From contig QEOQ01000533.1 of the NCBI GenBank assembly GCA_010279815.1, forward strand, positions 122,699-186,698: a stretch of DNA of 64,000 bases, in the 5' to 3' direction. Of this stretch, positions 23,213 through 34,912 are shown in pieces (the stretch's first letter is position 1; every line of letters begins with the position of its first letter). The notes beneath the pieces were generated by a model. The model was not told where the DNA came from. It made no database searches and saw nothing but the letters and a program-made list of their open reading frames with translations. Source of the DNA: Brachionus plicatilis. Taxonomy: Eukaryota; Rotifera; Eurotatoria; Ploima; Brachionidae. A program made the position numbers and the translations under genes.

Positions 23213-25294
23213 TTATCTAATTATTTTTAAATTTGAATATTTTGGTGCAACCGATACACTTTGATATCCAAATAAATTCGATCGACTAACTACATATGAA
23301 TCTGGATTTTCTTTAAAATCAAATCGTGTTGAATCCCTCACAAATCTTTTTGGTTTTACTTCGTTTGGTTTGCTAACTGAAATTGGTTTAACTCTTTCAT
23401 TTGATTGATAAATAGGAGCATTACCATTCATAGGAATATCTTCGATGTCTTCTATTATTCCGATCGGAGCAATTCGTGAATTTAAACTATCTATTTGCTT
23501 ATTATCCAAATGATTGCTATTTACTGTTACATGATTTGTATTTAAATTTATTTTTGTGATTGGCGAAATTGATGACTTGCTCTTAGTTTTGATGAAAAAA
23601 CAGCTCATTAAGCAAAGAATAGAAACAAACAACAAAGTCAATAGGATTGCAGCGCCTATTGTTGAAACCATTCCCAAAGTTGATTTTTGCATAAAAACTG
23701 AGTAAAAATCAAAAAGAGATGAAACATATTTATTAAATAAATCAATAGAAATAGTGTCATTTGAATTGTTATGATTTTCAATTGGAGTAATAATATTTAT
23801 TGTGACATTTACAGCTGTTAAAGGATCGGCCTTTATTGTAAAAACCCAAAATGTCTCATTATCAATTGGAAGTGATTCTAGCCCACAATACTGATTACTT
23901 TGAGCAACGTCAGTATCAAAAAGAACATAATAGGTCTCGCCATGTGTAAAATTAAAGTCAACGCTAAAAATAAGCGTCTTTGAATTTATGACAGCTATGT
24001 TGGATGAAACAGATTCAATCTCAATTACTTGAGTATTATTTGAATCAAAAATTCTAATATATGATCCTGGACGTGTTGATTTAGTTATTGGCACATTGAC
24101 TGCATTTATTGTAAAAAAAGCAATAATTGGATCAACAAGACCTGTTGGAAATGGATTTTCAAATATGGGCGATACAGCATCAACAACCAGAGATACACAT
24201 CTTTGGTCGGTCTTATCACCATCTATATTGATAGCTTCAAAACAAAATAAATTGATTCCAATTAAATCAGGATCAGTTATTGGCCATGTTAAATTGACAT
24301 ACCACAAGTTTAAATTGTTGTTGTAATTGTCTATTTTCGATTTGATTAGACCAGGAGGTGAAAGAGTTGTAAATTCGGTCACTTGTGAAGTGCTGAACAC
24401 AATTAATTTTGAATGAAAAGTTTCGTTGAATTTAACTGCAGTACATGCATCATCTTTCAGTGTGGGTTGTTGAAATTGTAACTTGTCATAGACACATGAC
24501 AGTGTTCGACTAATGATCAAAAATTGAACAGGGATGCTACTTAATGGCGTGGTTGATTGACTGTTTTCAAAGTCTTCAATTTGAATGGCAACTGCATAAT
24601 ATCCAGTAGAAGTTGGCGAAAATTTTAGTGTACATTTTTCTTCATCCAAATCTCCACCAGGAACACTTTTGCATATTCCTGCACATTCACCCATCGTACT
24701 TTCACTCCATCGGCATCTTACTGTGTCACCATCTCTGTCGGCGGTGTAGATTTTCAATAAGTTATCGCATCCAAGTCGCATTGTTGTAATCGGATTTACA
24801 AGACTTGTTGGTGGTGAATTGATCTTTAAGGTATCATCTCTTTTTGTCAAATTCATTTTGAATCTGAGCTCCCAGCTTCCACCTCCAGTGTTTAATGTTA
24901 GCCAGGCACCTCCAGTAAAAGTTCCCTCAGTGTAAACTGGACTTACAAATGTTACTAAAGTTGATCTTTGACCACCTGACCAATCATCAGATAAACTATA
25001 ATCTGAACAAATAACTTTTGAATCAATATTAAATGTTGTGGGAGTACATCCTGTAACACAATTAATTGCTCCATTGTCTCCAATAAGATTTCCATTTAAA
25101 ATCTTGGTATCATCACATCTGTGATTTGCGGACATAGTTGAGCGCCAAAAAAATCTCCACTGAATCAAAACATCGATATTGCTGATTGCATCTGGATTTG
25201 TGGCTTTCCAAGAAATGCTGCCTCCATAAAAATGGCTACAATAGCCAAAGGTATTCAACAGGCTTAATGTAACCAAAATTGTCAGACTTTTCAT
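23213..25294 (-). CDS. Single-pass receptor-like membrane protein, paralogue 1 (693 aa)
   Basis: Intronless. Signal peptide 1-20 (MKSLTILVTLSLL to CS), ectodomain about 21-540, one transmembrane helix at about 542-567, and a 126-residue tail. The ectodomain begins HFYGGSISWKA. It has paired cysteines (CDDTK, INCVTGC, ICSDYS), the motif WSGGQRST, GGGSWELRF, and RDGDTVRCRWSE near 187-198. Many N-glycosylation sites (NLT, NET, NFT, NVT, NDT) mark it as extracellular. The order FYGG-x-W, paired cysteines, SDxW-SGG and DGDxVRCRW resembles secreted/membrane orphan proteins of cnidarians and molluscs; that is recollection, not a search. The tail ends with a block shared by all paralogues, including GYQSVSVAPKY. 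Paralogue 2 at 30260-32341 is almost identical outside the signal peptide. The ligand is unknown. Confidence 0.85.
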   Translation of the reverse strand: MKSLTILVTLSLLNTFGYCSHFYGGSISWKATNPDAISNIDVLIQWRFFWRSTMSANHRCDDTKILNGNLIGDNGAINCVTGCTPTTFNIDSKVICSDYSLSDDWSGGQRSTLVTFVSPVYTEGTFTGGAWLTLNTGGGSWELRFKMNLTKRDDTLKINSPPTSLVNPITTMRLGCDNLLKIYTADRDGDTVRCRWSESTMGECAGICKSVPGGDLDEEKCTLKFSPTSTGYYAVAIQIEDFENSQSTTPLSSIPVQFLIISRTLSCVYDKLQFQQPTLKDDACTAVKFNETFHSKLIVFSTSQVTEFTTLSPPGLIKSKIDNYNNNLNLWYVNLTWPITDPDLIGINLFCFEAINIDGDKTDQRCVSLVVDAVSPIFENPFPTGLVDPIIAFFTINAVNVPITKSTRPGSYIRIFDSNNTQVIEIESVSSNIAVINSKTLIFSVDFNFTHGETYYVLFDTDVAQSNQYCGLESLPIDNETFWVFTIKADPLTAVNVTINIITPIENHNNSNDTISIDLFNKYVSSLFDFYSVFMQKSTLGMVSTIGAAILLTLLFVSILCLMSCFFIKTKSKSSISPITKINLNTNHVTVNSNHLDNKQIDSLNSRIAPIGIIEDIEDIPMNGNAPIYQSNERVKPISVSKPNEVKPKRFVRDSTRFDFKENPDSYVVSRSNLFGYQSVSVAPKYSNLKIIR

Positions 25295-26587
25295 TGCTTT
25301 TTAATAAGTCTGTTTTGTTCTTTAAATGTTTTTATATTGAAAATTTAAATTTTTTCTTAATGCTTTTTCGATTCTTATTTAATGCCACTTCAATTAAATT
25401 TTTAACATTTATTTTTTGAAGTGAGAAATTCTTTGAATACTTTTGCCTTCATCTCTTAGTTATTACTTAAGTCTAAAAATATTTAAAATTATTTAAGATT
25501 TTTAAATTTAATGTCGAAATAAAAGTTTTATTAAAATAAACTAGTTTAAGTTAACCAAGATTTTCAAATAATCCAAATTTTAGATCAATCTAAATCTTAA
25601 TGAAGTTTGTTTATAAATTTTAAATCAATCAGTCTTTCTTGATCGCAAAACAAAATTAAATTAATTAAGACGAGTTTTGTTGAATTATAAGAATTTTTAT
25701 AATTACACTTTTATAAACTATTTTTAGACAATTTTCAAATTATGTTCTAAGTGTTTTAAATGAATGTTTTGTGGTTTATTTAGCAATTATTTTTCTTTAA
25801 ATGGTTTTAAAAGGTAGGCGATGGCTTTATCAAAAGAGCTAATATAATATTGAATATCAAATCGAAAAAATACAAGCATCATGTATATTTAAACGGTCCA
25901 GTATTTTTTAAATACTTAATAGCTTAAATTATGAAGTTTTTATAAATATACTTTTTTTTTATTTAGTGATATCAGTATCAGCTACAATATGAATCATATA
26001 GTGATAGAACTGATATATAATAAGTATCAAAAAAATTAAATTAATTTTGTACTCTATTGAGTTATTGTATATTTTTGAAATAGAAAAGTCTATTTATAAA
26101 TTAAAGAAAATTAATCTAAAAAAATACTTGATTCTTTTCAAATTGCTTAGATCATGCTTTATTATAAATATTTTAAAAGTTATTCTGATAAACACACTTT
26201 TTAATGATACACACAAGACATTCGGTCATTTTTTGATCGCAGTCCAGTAAAATACAATGGTAAAAATATGGTTCAAAAATGGAACTAAAAATAGCCTATC
26301 TTAGAATCAATTATCAGTTCAAAAAAAATTAGGGGTTCGATAACTGGTGAAAAAATAACAAGAGGTATGTATCCGCAAGTTAAAGAAATTTTTTTTTAAT
26401 TTTTACTTAATTAATAATTTTAGCCATTTAATTACTCTTGAAGCTTTTATTAACAAAAATGAATTCATAAACAAGCAAAAATTATTTTTTAAAATGTCTA
26501 ATGAGGGTCAATCTGTCAGTCTTAATTTAATACTATTTGGCAATGTGAAATTTTAGTACAAAAATGAAAAAAGTTTTAATTTTTTTC
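25295..26587. other. AT-rich intergenic between receptor paralogues
   Basis: No supportable gene. Short ORFs such as the one at 26047-26250 have no codon structure beyond base composition. Confidence 0.4.
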
Positions 26588-26792
26588 TAATTGTACAAAA
26601 ATGGTTCTACAAACAGTACAATATTGTAAAAATTTTTACAATATTGTACCGCAACTTTCTGTAAAATGAATATCATCAAAAAACATTTGATTAAAAAATG
26701 CAATTAATTGCGGAGTTTTTCAGAGCTTAGAATTCGATTGTACAAATTTGTACAATATTGTATTGCTTGTAGAACCATTTTTGTACAATTAG
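26588..26792. mobile_element. MITE with 42-bp inverted ends
   Basis: CTAATTGTACAAAAATGG (26588) and CCATTTTTGTACAATTAG (to 26792) are inverted, continuing through TTCTACAA and TACAATATTGTA. The 205-bp element has no ORF. A TA site just inside C/G ends is possible, but the target duplication is not certain. Confidence 0.65.
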
Positions 26793-26959
26793 ATAAAAAA
26801 TTAAGTATTTTTCTTTCTAGATTTTTTTAAAATGAACTAATATTTGTAATTTACGTTCCGTAATTAATTTAAGTTTTTGTTATCATTATTGTGAGAGTTT
26901 GGAATTAAATAAAATTTTTGTAAAATTTTTTTTCTACTTCGGCCAATTTAGAATTATAA

Positions 26960-27048
26960 AAAATTCCGGGTTATTGAGCTAACGGTATTTTTGATATTCC
27001 GGCAAGGTTTTCTTTTCCTAATCGGGCCGTAATAACAAGGTTTGACTG
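26960..27048. mobile_element. Terminal fragment of a pogo-like element
   Basis: The sequence ends GTAATAACAAGGTTTGACTG|TA. This is a diverged version of the pogo TIR seen at 40492 (TTATATCGAGGATTGACTG). The junction TA (27049-27050) is exactly where MITE family A copy 2 is broken. The other end was not found. Confidence 0.45.
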
Positions 27049-27050
27049 TA

Positions 27051-27542
27051 TTTTTTTTTAATAATAGAGAAAAAATAAATGTGTTCCAAAGCAATTACTT
27101 GACATGTCATGTCAATTTTATTTTCGTTTTTAAAATTTAAAAATGTCCCTTTTTATTGAACTTTAATAGGTTTAAATATTTTAATTGATTTTAATGAAAA
27201 CTTACTTTTAAAGAGAAAAAAATTACTGTTTTAAAATTTATAATTTATTTAAGTGGAAGAATAAAATTATTTCAGTCTGAATGAATGGAAGGAAAAGTTA
27301 TAAATTTGAATTTTTGAATTAACTTAACCTAAATTATTTAAATTATTGATTGTTTTTGTTAAAAAAATTAGAGATCAATCTTTTTGACGTTAATTTGCTA
27401 ATGAACCATTATTAGACATAACATGTCTAGAAATGTTTAGTATTTATTTCTTAAAAATTATCAAAATCATTAGATTAATTAAGTTTTAAACTTTCAAAAG
27501 ATCGTTTTGATCTTAAAATTTGATCTGAAATTTCAATTTACC
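27051..27542. mobile_element. MITE family A, copy 2 (inverted, truncated)
   Basis: Reverse-complement match to 2096-2580. It carries GACATGTCATG, AATGTCCCTTTTTATTG and the palindrome GACATAACATGTC, and ends GAAATTTCAATTTACC. The end corresponding to the right TIR of copy 1 is missing, cut at a TA by the pogo-like end at 27048. Confidence 0.75.
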
Positions 27543-28628
27543 GATATCATTGATGTAAAAAACAAAAATTTTAATTGATATCGGGGATATTGGGTGACTA
27601 TTTTTGAAGTTTTCGCACAAAATGGGTGTTACCATATTTTTGATAAAATTTAATTGTTGAATTTTCGAAAATAATGATTGGAAATTATAATTTTAAATTA
27701 TTAAAAAATTTTATTTTTTCAATTGCTTGACATTTTGTTGGACTAATTTTCATTCAAAAACAGATTTTTTTTGTTGGCTTTCTTCGAAGTTTAAAAAAAT
27801 TATTAAGGATCAATTGAAATCGAATTAATAAATGTTTTTTAGCATCCCATTACTTTTTAGTATTCTAGCAAAACATTTAGTATAACCATTAAACCATCAA
27901 ACCGTACTAGCAGTATTAAAATACTCAATTCCTTAATAACAATCTAAATCTGATTTACACACAAAGAGTATTTATTGGAAAAATCATCCGATTTCAAGTG
28001 CAAACAATTCGCCAAAATGTATTCGAAATGGAAATTTTTTGAATAAGAAAATAAGTATTCATTCATTTTCAACGACACAAATAAGATTTTATTGAAGCTT
28101 AAAGCACCTCTGAAAATTGCACATTTCAATCTAAAATTAGCTACAGCATTTTCATTTAAAGCTTATAAAAAAAATAATCAAACGGTTTTAATTACTATCA
28201 AAATAAAAATCCATCAGTTCTCAATGAAAAAATTTTAAGCCGTGATTATTTTTTACTTTTACTTTAACTTTATTTTACATTGATAAAAATTTGGTAAATT
28301 GAAATAAATGAAACTAATAAAAAAAATTCAGATTTTCAAAACTAAATTTTCTTTTTTAGTAAAAAAGTTATTCAAGTTTTTCTGAATTGAAAAGATCGAA
28401 TTGAAACGAACTTCACAACCCCGCATTTCAAGAAAAATAATTGTTAATTGTTTTCGCGGAAATATTACACTACACCTCCACAAATAAAAAACCTTAATAT
28501 TTATATGGAAGATGCTACGTACAGATAAAATATCTGTTAAATAAGCTAGAAAAAGATAAATTTAAATGATTTATATTTGTCAAAAATTTTATTTGAAATT
28601 AAAATAATAATTAGAAAAAATTGCACAT

Positions 28629-28736
28629 TTAGTTTCTTTTATAAAGCTTACATGACCACGATTTTTTGAAATTTCGAAATTCAGCTTCGAATTCTTCAAA
28701 TGTTGCAAATTTTTCACCTAACTTCATCTGTGACAT
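28629..28736 (-). pseudogene. Possible N-terminal exon of a MULE/FLYWCH-type protein
   Basis: ATG at 28736 (minus) reads MSQMKLGEKFATFEEFEAEF, then RNFKKSW before a possible donor TCAT|GTAAGC at about 28650; read through, it stops at 28629. A short G-x-x-F-x-x-x-EEFE-x-x-F start is typical of FAR1/MULE-like transposase N-termini. No continuation was found downstream, so it is probably a gene fragment. A possible MULE core fragment lies at 37350-37420. Confidence 0.3.
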
Positions 28737-29030
28737 TTTTAATAGTTGAAAATAAGTGTTTTACTTGTAATTCGTATTTTTCCAGTACTTTAAGAGTGAT
28801 TCACTTTCAATTAGAAAAAGGATCAATCAAGTAAATTAAAGGTAATTAAAAATATAAGAATCTTTCAATATTAAGCCAAGAAATGTCAAAGTATCTTTTC
28901 ATAGTTTATTCTTCAAGTAGATAAATTATCTGAAATTTTTTTTAAGTTTTAATAAAGATAATTATCTGTTCTAAGACTTAGCTACATAAAGATAAAATAT
29001 CTTTCCGTAGTCATTCTTTATTTATATTCA

Positions 29031-29090
29031 ACATTTATTTATTTATTTGATAAAATTAACCTCCTTTGAAGGAGAAGTAGTATATAAAAA
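29031..29090 (-). mobile_element. 3' tail of a LINE-B copy
   Basis: TTATTTATTTATTTG followed by ATTAACCTCCTTTGAAGGAG is the reverse complement of the end of the LINE at 37906-38990 (CTCCTTAAAGGAGGTTAATT then an A/T tail). It looks like a severely 5'-truncated insertion. The CTCC...GGAG stem may be the RT recognition hairpin. Confidence 0.55.
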
Positions 29091-29358
29091 AATAAAAATT
29101 AAGTTACTGATGTAAGAAAATAAGAAAAAAAGAGGTAAGAGAAAAAAAAGAAAAGGAGATTCAATATAATAAGTTAGCGTTGTTGTTCATCTCAAATATA
29201 CAAATTCACAGTCTCAGTCACACTACATTGCGTTATTCCCAACCACTTTATAAATCTTAGAATTTAAACCGGAGAATAAATATTATTTATTATAAACTAA
29301 ACATTCGTGAATATATATTTTTTTTTTAATAAAAGAATTAAAAATAAACAACACACAC

Positions 29359-29404
29359 TTCAATGCAATGTCAAAAGACAACACTTCAATGCAATGTCAA
29401 AAAA
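29359..29404. repeat. Two-copy tandem repeat
   Basis: ACACTTCAATGCAATGTC followed by five or six A-rich bases occurs twice in direct tandem. Function unknown. Confidence 0.7.
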
Positions 29405-29505
29405 CCTCAATTGTTAAATCAGGTATCTGTAAAATATATTTTAAATTTCAAAGCTGGGGAGGTACTTGTTGATTTAAAAAAAACTTTAAAAAATAAAAAA
29501 AATTG

Positions 29506-29795
29506 ATGTTTTAAAATTAGTAATTTTTTTAAGGGGAAAATAAAAATTATTTTAGTTCGAATTAATCAATATAAAAATTTTGAATATGTATTTTTGAATT
29601 ATTTGAATTATTTGAATTATTGAATGTTTTTATTAAATAATTTAGAGAATCATTTTGATGTTTATTTGATAATGAAACGTAATTAGACATTAAATTTCTA
29701 GATTAGTATTTATTTTTGAAAAATTATCAAAATCATTGAGTTTTAAAATTTTAAAAGATCGTTTTTTTTATTAAAATTTAATCTGAAACCCAAGC
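29506..29795. mobile_element. MITE family A, copy 3 (degenerate fragment)
   Basis: Same orientation as copy 2. Shared landmarks are TTAAGGGGAAAATAAA, TTGAATTATTGAATGTTTTTATTAAA, TAATTAGACAT and a TTTAATCTGAAACCC end. It is more diverged and lacks the GACATGTC-type palindromes. Confidence 0.5.
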
Positions 29796-30259
29796 CATAA
29801 ATTAAATGGTAAACCTTGATAGCTGATGCAACTTTGAAAAGTGCACAATTTCGTAATCACGAAACTAATTTGAAACTTAGAGAAAAAAAGTTTTTCGATT
29901 TTTTATTATTTGTTTCTGGTCTTTTTATCATTTTGTACTGAATTTCCAAAACTGATACTGTCAGCGATAAATATTTTGTAAAACTTTAAACGTTGAAAAG
30001 AGTAAAAATAACGAGGAAATGAATATTGGAAAAGCTTTTTTTTTAAGTAAAATATCAAACGAAAAGTTTATAAAAAAGTATAATATAAAATGAAAAGTTT
30101 ATTATAATAAATCTTTATTTTGATTAAATTTTTAACTAAATCAAAATTAAATCGATTAATCTTAGAAAATTTAAAAAAAATTCTCTTGAATTTAACTACA
30201 AAAATTATTATGTTTTTAAAACCTTAAAATATTTTAGTCTTTACAAAATTATAAAAAAT

Positions 30260-32341
30260 TTATCTAATTATTTTTAGATTTGAATATTTTGGTGCAACCG
30301 ATACACTTTGATATCCAAATAAATTCGATCGACTAACTACATATGAATCTGGATTTTCTTTAAAATCAAATCGTGTTGAATCTCTCACAAATCTCTTTGG
30401 TTTTACTTCGTTTGGTTTGCTAACTGAACTTGGTTTAACTCTTTCATTTGATTGATAAGTAGGAGCATTACTATTCATAGGAATATCTTCGATGTCTTCT
30501 ATTATTCCGATCGGAGCAATTCGCGAATTTAAACTATCTATTTGCTTATTATCCAAATGATTGCTATTTAGTGTAACATGATTTGTATTTAAATTTATTT
30601 TTGTAATTGGCGAAATTGATGACTTGCTTTTAGTTTTGATGAAAAAACAGCTGATTAAGCAAATAATAGAAACAAACAACAAAGTCAATAGGATTGCAGC
30701 GCCTATTGTTGAAACCATTCCCAAAGTTGATTTTTGCATAAAAATTGAGTAAAAATCAAAAAGAGATGAAACATATTTATTAAATAAACCAATTGAAATA
30801 GTGTCATTTGAATTGTTATGATTTTCAATGGGAGTAATAATATTTATTGTGCTATTGACAGCTGTTAAAGGATCGGCCTTTATTGTAAAAACCCATAATG
30901 TCTCATTATCAATTGGAAGTGATTCTAATCCACAATACTGATTACTTTGAGCAACGTCAGTATCAAAAAGAACATAATAGGTCTCGCCATGTGTAAAATT
31001 AAAGTCAACGCTAAAAATAAGCGTCTTTGAATTTATGACAGCTATGTTGGATGAAACAGATTCAATCTCAATTACTTGAGTATTATTTGAATCAAAAATT
31101 CTAATATATGATCCTGGACGTGTTGATTTAGTTATTGGCACATTGACTGCATTTATTGTAAAAAAAGCAATAATTGGATCAACAAGACCTGTTGGAAATG
31201 GATTTTCAAATATGGGCGATACAGCATCAACAACCAGAGATACACATCTTTGGTCGGTCTTATCACCATCTATATTGATAGCTTCAAAACAAAATAAATT
31301 GATTCCAATTAAATCAGGATCAGTTATTGGCCATGTTAAATTGACATACCACAAGTTTAAATTGTTGTTGTAATTGTCTATTTTCGATTTGATTAGACCA
31401 GGAGGTGAAAGAGTTGTAAATTCGGTCACTTGTGAAGTGCTGAACACAATTAATTTTGAATGAAAAGTTTCGTTGAATTTAACTGCAGTACATGCATCAT
31501 CTTTCAGTGTGGGTTGTTGAAATTGTAACTTGTCATAGACACATGACAGTGTTCGACTAATGATCAAAAATTGAACAGGTATGCTACTTAATGGAGTGGT
31601 TGATTGACTGTTTTCAAAGTCTTCAATTTGAATGGCAACTGCATAATATCCAGTAGAAGTTGGCGAAAATTTTAGTGTACATTTTTCTTCATCCAAATCT
31701 CCACCAGGAACACTTTTGCATATTCCTGCACATTCTCCCATCGTACTTTCACTCCATCGGCATCTTACTGTGTCACCATCTCTGTCGGCGGTGTAGATTT
31801 TCAATAAGTTTTCGCATCCAAGTCGCATTGTTGTAATCGGATTTACAAGACTTGTTGGTGGTGAATTGATCTTTAAGGTATCATCTCTTTTTGTCAAATT
31901 CATTTTGAATCTGAGCTCCCAGCTTCCACCTCCAGTGTTTAATGTTAGCCAGGCACCTCCAGTAAAAGTTCCCTCAGTGTAAACTGGACTTACAAATGTT
32001 ACTAAAGTTGATCTTTGACCACCTGACCAATCATCAGATAAACTATAATCTGAACAAATAACTTTTGAATCAATATTAAATGTTGTGGGATTACATCCTG
32101 TAACACAATTAATTGCTCCATTGTCTCCAATAAGATTTCCATTTAAAATCTTGGTATCATCACATCTGTGGCTTGTTGATGTGGATGATCGCCAAAAAAA
32201 TCTCCACTGAATCAAAACATCGATATTGCTGATTGCATCTGTATTTGTAGCTTTCCAAGAAATGCTTCCTCCGTAAAAGTGACTACAGTCCCCTAGAGTT
32301 ATAAACAAGCCCAATGCAATAAATAACTTTGAATTTCTCAT
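30260..32341 (-). CDS. Single-pass receptor-like membrane protein, paralogue 2 (693 aa)
   Basis: Same length and architecture as paralogue 1: signal peptide 1-20, ectodomain with HFYGGSISW, WSGGQRST and DGDTVRCRW, one TM helix near 542-567, and a conserved tail. By eye, only about 22 residues of the mature protein differ, most of them in the TM, tail and N-terminal 55 residues. Nucleotides corresponding to about 23,940-24,520 of paralogue 1 show no difference that I can see. In contrast the signal peptide (MRNSKLFIALGLFITLG) is hardly alignable. This is a recent duplication, 7,047 bp apart, or a converted pair. Intronless and with several N-glycosylation sites. Function unknown. Confidence 0.85.
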   Translation of the reverse strand: MRNSKLFIALGLFITLGDCSHFYGGSISWKATNTDAISNIDVLIQWRFFWRSSTSTSHRCDDTKILNGNLIGDNGAINCVTGCNPTTFNIDSKVICSDYSLSDDWSGGQRSTLVTFVSPVYTEGTFTGGAWLTLNTGGGSWELRFKMNLTKRDDTLKINSPPTSLVNPITTMRLGCENLLKIYTADRDGDTVRCRWSESTMGECAGICKSVPGGDLDEEKCTLKFSPTSTGYYAVAIQIEDFENSQSTTPLSSIPVQFLIISRTLSCVYDKLQFQQPTLKDDACTAVKFNETFHSKLIVFSTSQVTEFTTLSPPGLIKSKIDNYNNNLNLWYVNLTWPITDPDLIGINLFCFEAINIDGDKTDQRCVSLVVDAVSPIFENPFPTGLVDPIIAFFTINAVNVPITKSTRPGSYIRIFDSNNTQVIEIESVSSNIAVINSKTLIFSVDFNFTHGETYYVLFDTDVAQSNQYCGLESLPIDNETLWVFTIKADPLTAVNSTINIITPIENHNNSNDTISIGLFNKYVSSLFDFYSIFMQKSTLGMVSTIGAAILLTLLFVSIICLISCFFIKTKSKSSISPITKINLNTNHVTLNSNHLDNKQIDSLNSRIAPIGIIEDIEDIPMNSNAPTYQSNERVKPSSVSKPNEVKPKRFVRDSTRFDFKENPDSYVVSRSNLFGYQSVSVAPKYSNLKIIR

Positions 32342-34337
32342 TTTTAAATTATTTTTGGTCTTGTTGAAATTCTTTTTATTAATTCGTTAAATTTCTGAGT
32401 TATTCTTATTATTATTCTTATTAAAATTCTTAATTTTAATGTTAACTCAATTTATTTGTTTTTTTTGTGGAAATTTTAAATATATATTTTGTTAATTTAT
32501 CCCTTTCTTTATTTAGATTTCTTTTTCGTCTAAATTTTTTACAAGTACCACCTTCAGACTTCAAGTTCTTTAAACATCAGATTTTTTAAAATAATTCCAA
32601 AATTGAATTCTTCATTTCAAGCTTAAATATATAAGAACAATATGGTGTTGATAAACCATATATTAATTAATCAAACAAAGAATCATTCTAAAATTTCTAA
32701 ATTTCAAATATTTTTGTTTTTAATATTATTGATTATAATACGATTCAGTCTCTCTCAACTTATTCAAAATCAGCTATAGAACTAAAGTGTTTTAAATTTA
32801 TTTTAAAAAGATAGAAACAAAACATAAACATTACTATTTTTTTTTAAGTATCAATTAAATGCTAATTTTGATTAATTCGCCAAAAATTTTAAGCCACTTT
32901 ACGTTCAGATAAGTATTCAAAAAATCTTTGATTCAATAATGAAAAAGATTTATTATTAAAAAATGTACTCTTAAAAAAATTTCTTGATCAATATTTAAGC
33001 AAAATAACATTCGAATAAAATAAAAGCATTCTAGTTTATAAAATTTGAAGATTTTAATTACATTATTTTCAAGTTTATTATAATTTCAATTTTAAAAATG
33101 TTTTGTCTTTAGTTTGAGGTTTTAGCAACTTTATTTCAGATAATTCAATATTGTAGAATTCCCTTTATTTTACAAGTTCTTTTATAATTTATATTTATTG
33201 GATTTAGATCTTTAGAATATTAATCATATTAATATTATTTTACTCAAAATTCTTTAAATAAATTGGGCATAAAAAAGTAATTATCTCTTTTTATTATTTA
33301 AAAAATTTTAAAAAAAAATTACCATTTTGCTAATTTATCCCAATTTAATTATTTTTAGGTTTAAGAAAGGCTATTTGCGAATATACAAATAATAATATGT
33401 ATTCTTCGAGATAATAAATTTATATAATTAAAAGATGATATCAAAATACTTTTTTTCTAGCTATCAAAAAATTTTTAAAATAAAATTAATTCATAATTTC
33501 TTTGAAAATTAAAAAAGAAAGAAATGAAACAGTTAAAAGTTGGTTAAACAACCACCATCTGCAAAAATGGTGGTTCATTTTCTTTTCTTCACTTGTTTGC
33601 ACTGGGGTGAAGTTTTCTAATTTATCAAGTGAATTAGTTAGAAAGATATTCAAATTTTTTTTTTTATTCAATAAAAAAATTTTAAATTGTATTGATTTTT
33701 TTACTGAATAAGACAATGAAAGTGATTGCAAAAAAAATTGAATTAATTTTCAAAATTTTTCTTTTGGATAAAAGGTGAATAAAACACAAAACCGAATAAA
33801 AGGATAAAAATTTAATTAACAGTTAGTTGAGTAAATCAGTGAGATTTTTAAAAGATTAATTTGTGTTCGAATTCTTTAACATTTCGTATCTGATCCATTT
33901 TTTAAAGTAACTTTCTAGGGTCCTCAAAATATCAATATTTATCTTTTCAAATTTCAATACGCGGTGATAGTTTTATTTAAGCCTAAAGTGTTAATTTAGA
34001 AAAATACATATGTATAGTAGGATATGTATTAAAGAAAAATTTAAAAAAATTTATTAAAAGATGAATTAAGGTCTATCAAGGTAAAATCAAAAAAGCAAAA
34101 AATAAAGAATTTGATTGTATTTATTTTTTTTTGTCCAATTTTTTGTTCAATATTTTCAAATCAAAAAAAATTGAATAAAAAATATTTTTCATAGAATATC
34201 TTTTTTAACTCAGGTGAAAACTTCACCCCAGTTAACCTCTCACTTACGTGAAATTTGGAAAACGAACGATATTTTTGTATTAATTACTTAAGTGTTTAAT
34301 TTTATTAAATTTTGAAGAAAAGAACTTTGACATTCTA
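32342..34337. other. AT-rich intergenic with small hairpins
   Basis: No gene supported. A perfect hairpin, AACCACCAT...ATGGTGGTT, lies at 33548-33574. CTGGGGTGAAGTTTT (about 33602) recurs inverted at about 34217-34231, a possible worn MITE of about 630 bp. Confidence 0.45.
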
Positions 34338-34507
34338 CAGTGTTTTACTTTAAACCGCAGAACGGGTAATATTACATCATTTTACGTAATTTTACATCAA
34401 AAAATGTAAGATTACATAAAATAACATCAGAAGGAGGATGCAATAAAATTTAAGCTTACGTAAAATGATGTAATATTACCCGTTCTGCGGTTTTAAGTAA
34501 AACACTT
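34338..34507. mobile_element. 170-bp MITE in a TA site
   Basis: Ends CAGTGTTTTACTTTAAACCG (34338) and CGGTTTTAAGTAAAACACTT (to 34507) extend as inverted repeats of over 50 bp through CAGAACGGGTAATATTACATC. TA flanks both sides (34336-34337, 34508-34509). Tc1/mariner-type features; no ORF. Confidence 0.8.
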
Positions 34508-34912
34508 TATTCTTAAATTGAGCAAAAAAAATTCAACTTATGGAATGGAAAAAATAAAAGCTTATGAAATTTAATTTTTCTGAATATAAAATTTTATTTT
34601 TTCAACAAATTATTTTAAACTAAATAAATCAATTTTAATTTTTTTTTAATTTTCATCAAATTTGAGATAACTATTAATTTAAGCTTTACCTTATGACCAT
34701 TATGAAGTAATATCGCAAAGTTAGTTAAATTTTTTGATTTAAATTACTCATTCCCAAAAATTAACTATACTTAGAAAAAATTTTAATAAATCTAAAATTT
34801 TGAAAAGCCAAAAATTTGTCAAAATAAAAAATTGAGTCAAAAATTTAAACTTTTAAAAAAATTCTAGAACTTATGAATTTCACCTAATCATATAAAGCCA
34901 AAATTGGAATTA

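Noticed and set aside
24096..24326. Identical 76-aa plus-strand ORFs here and at 31143-31373
   Set aside because: Antisense shadows of the receptor-like genes; identity only reflects the conserved sense strand.
33486..33731. Overlapping 81-aa minus and 69-aa plus ORFs
   Set aside because: Lys/Phe-rich open frames on both strands, explained by A/T runs and the AACCACCAT hairpin.
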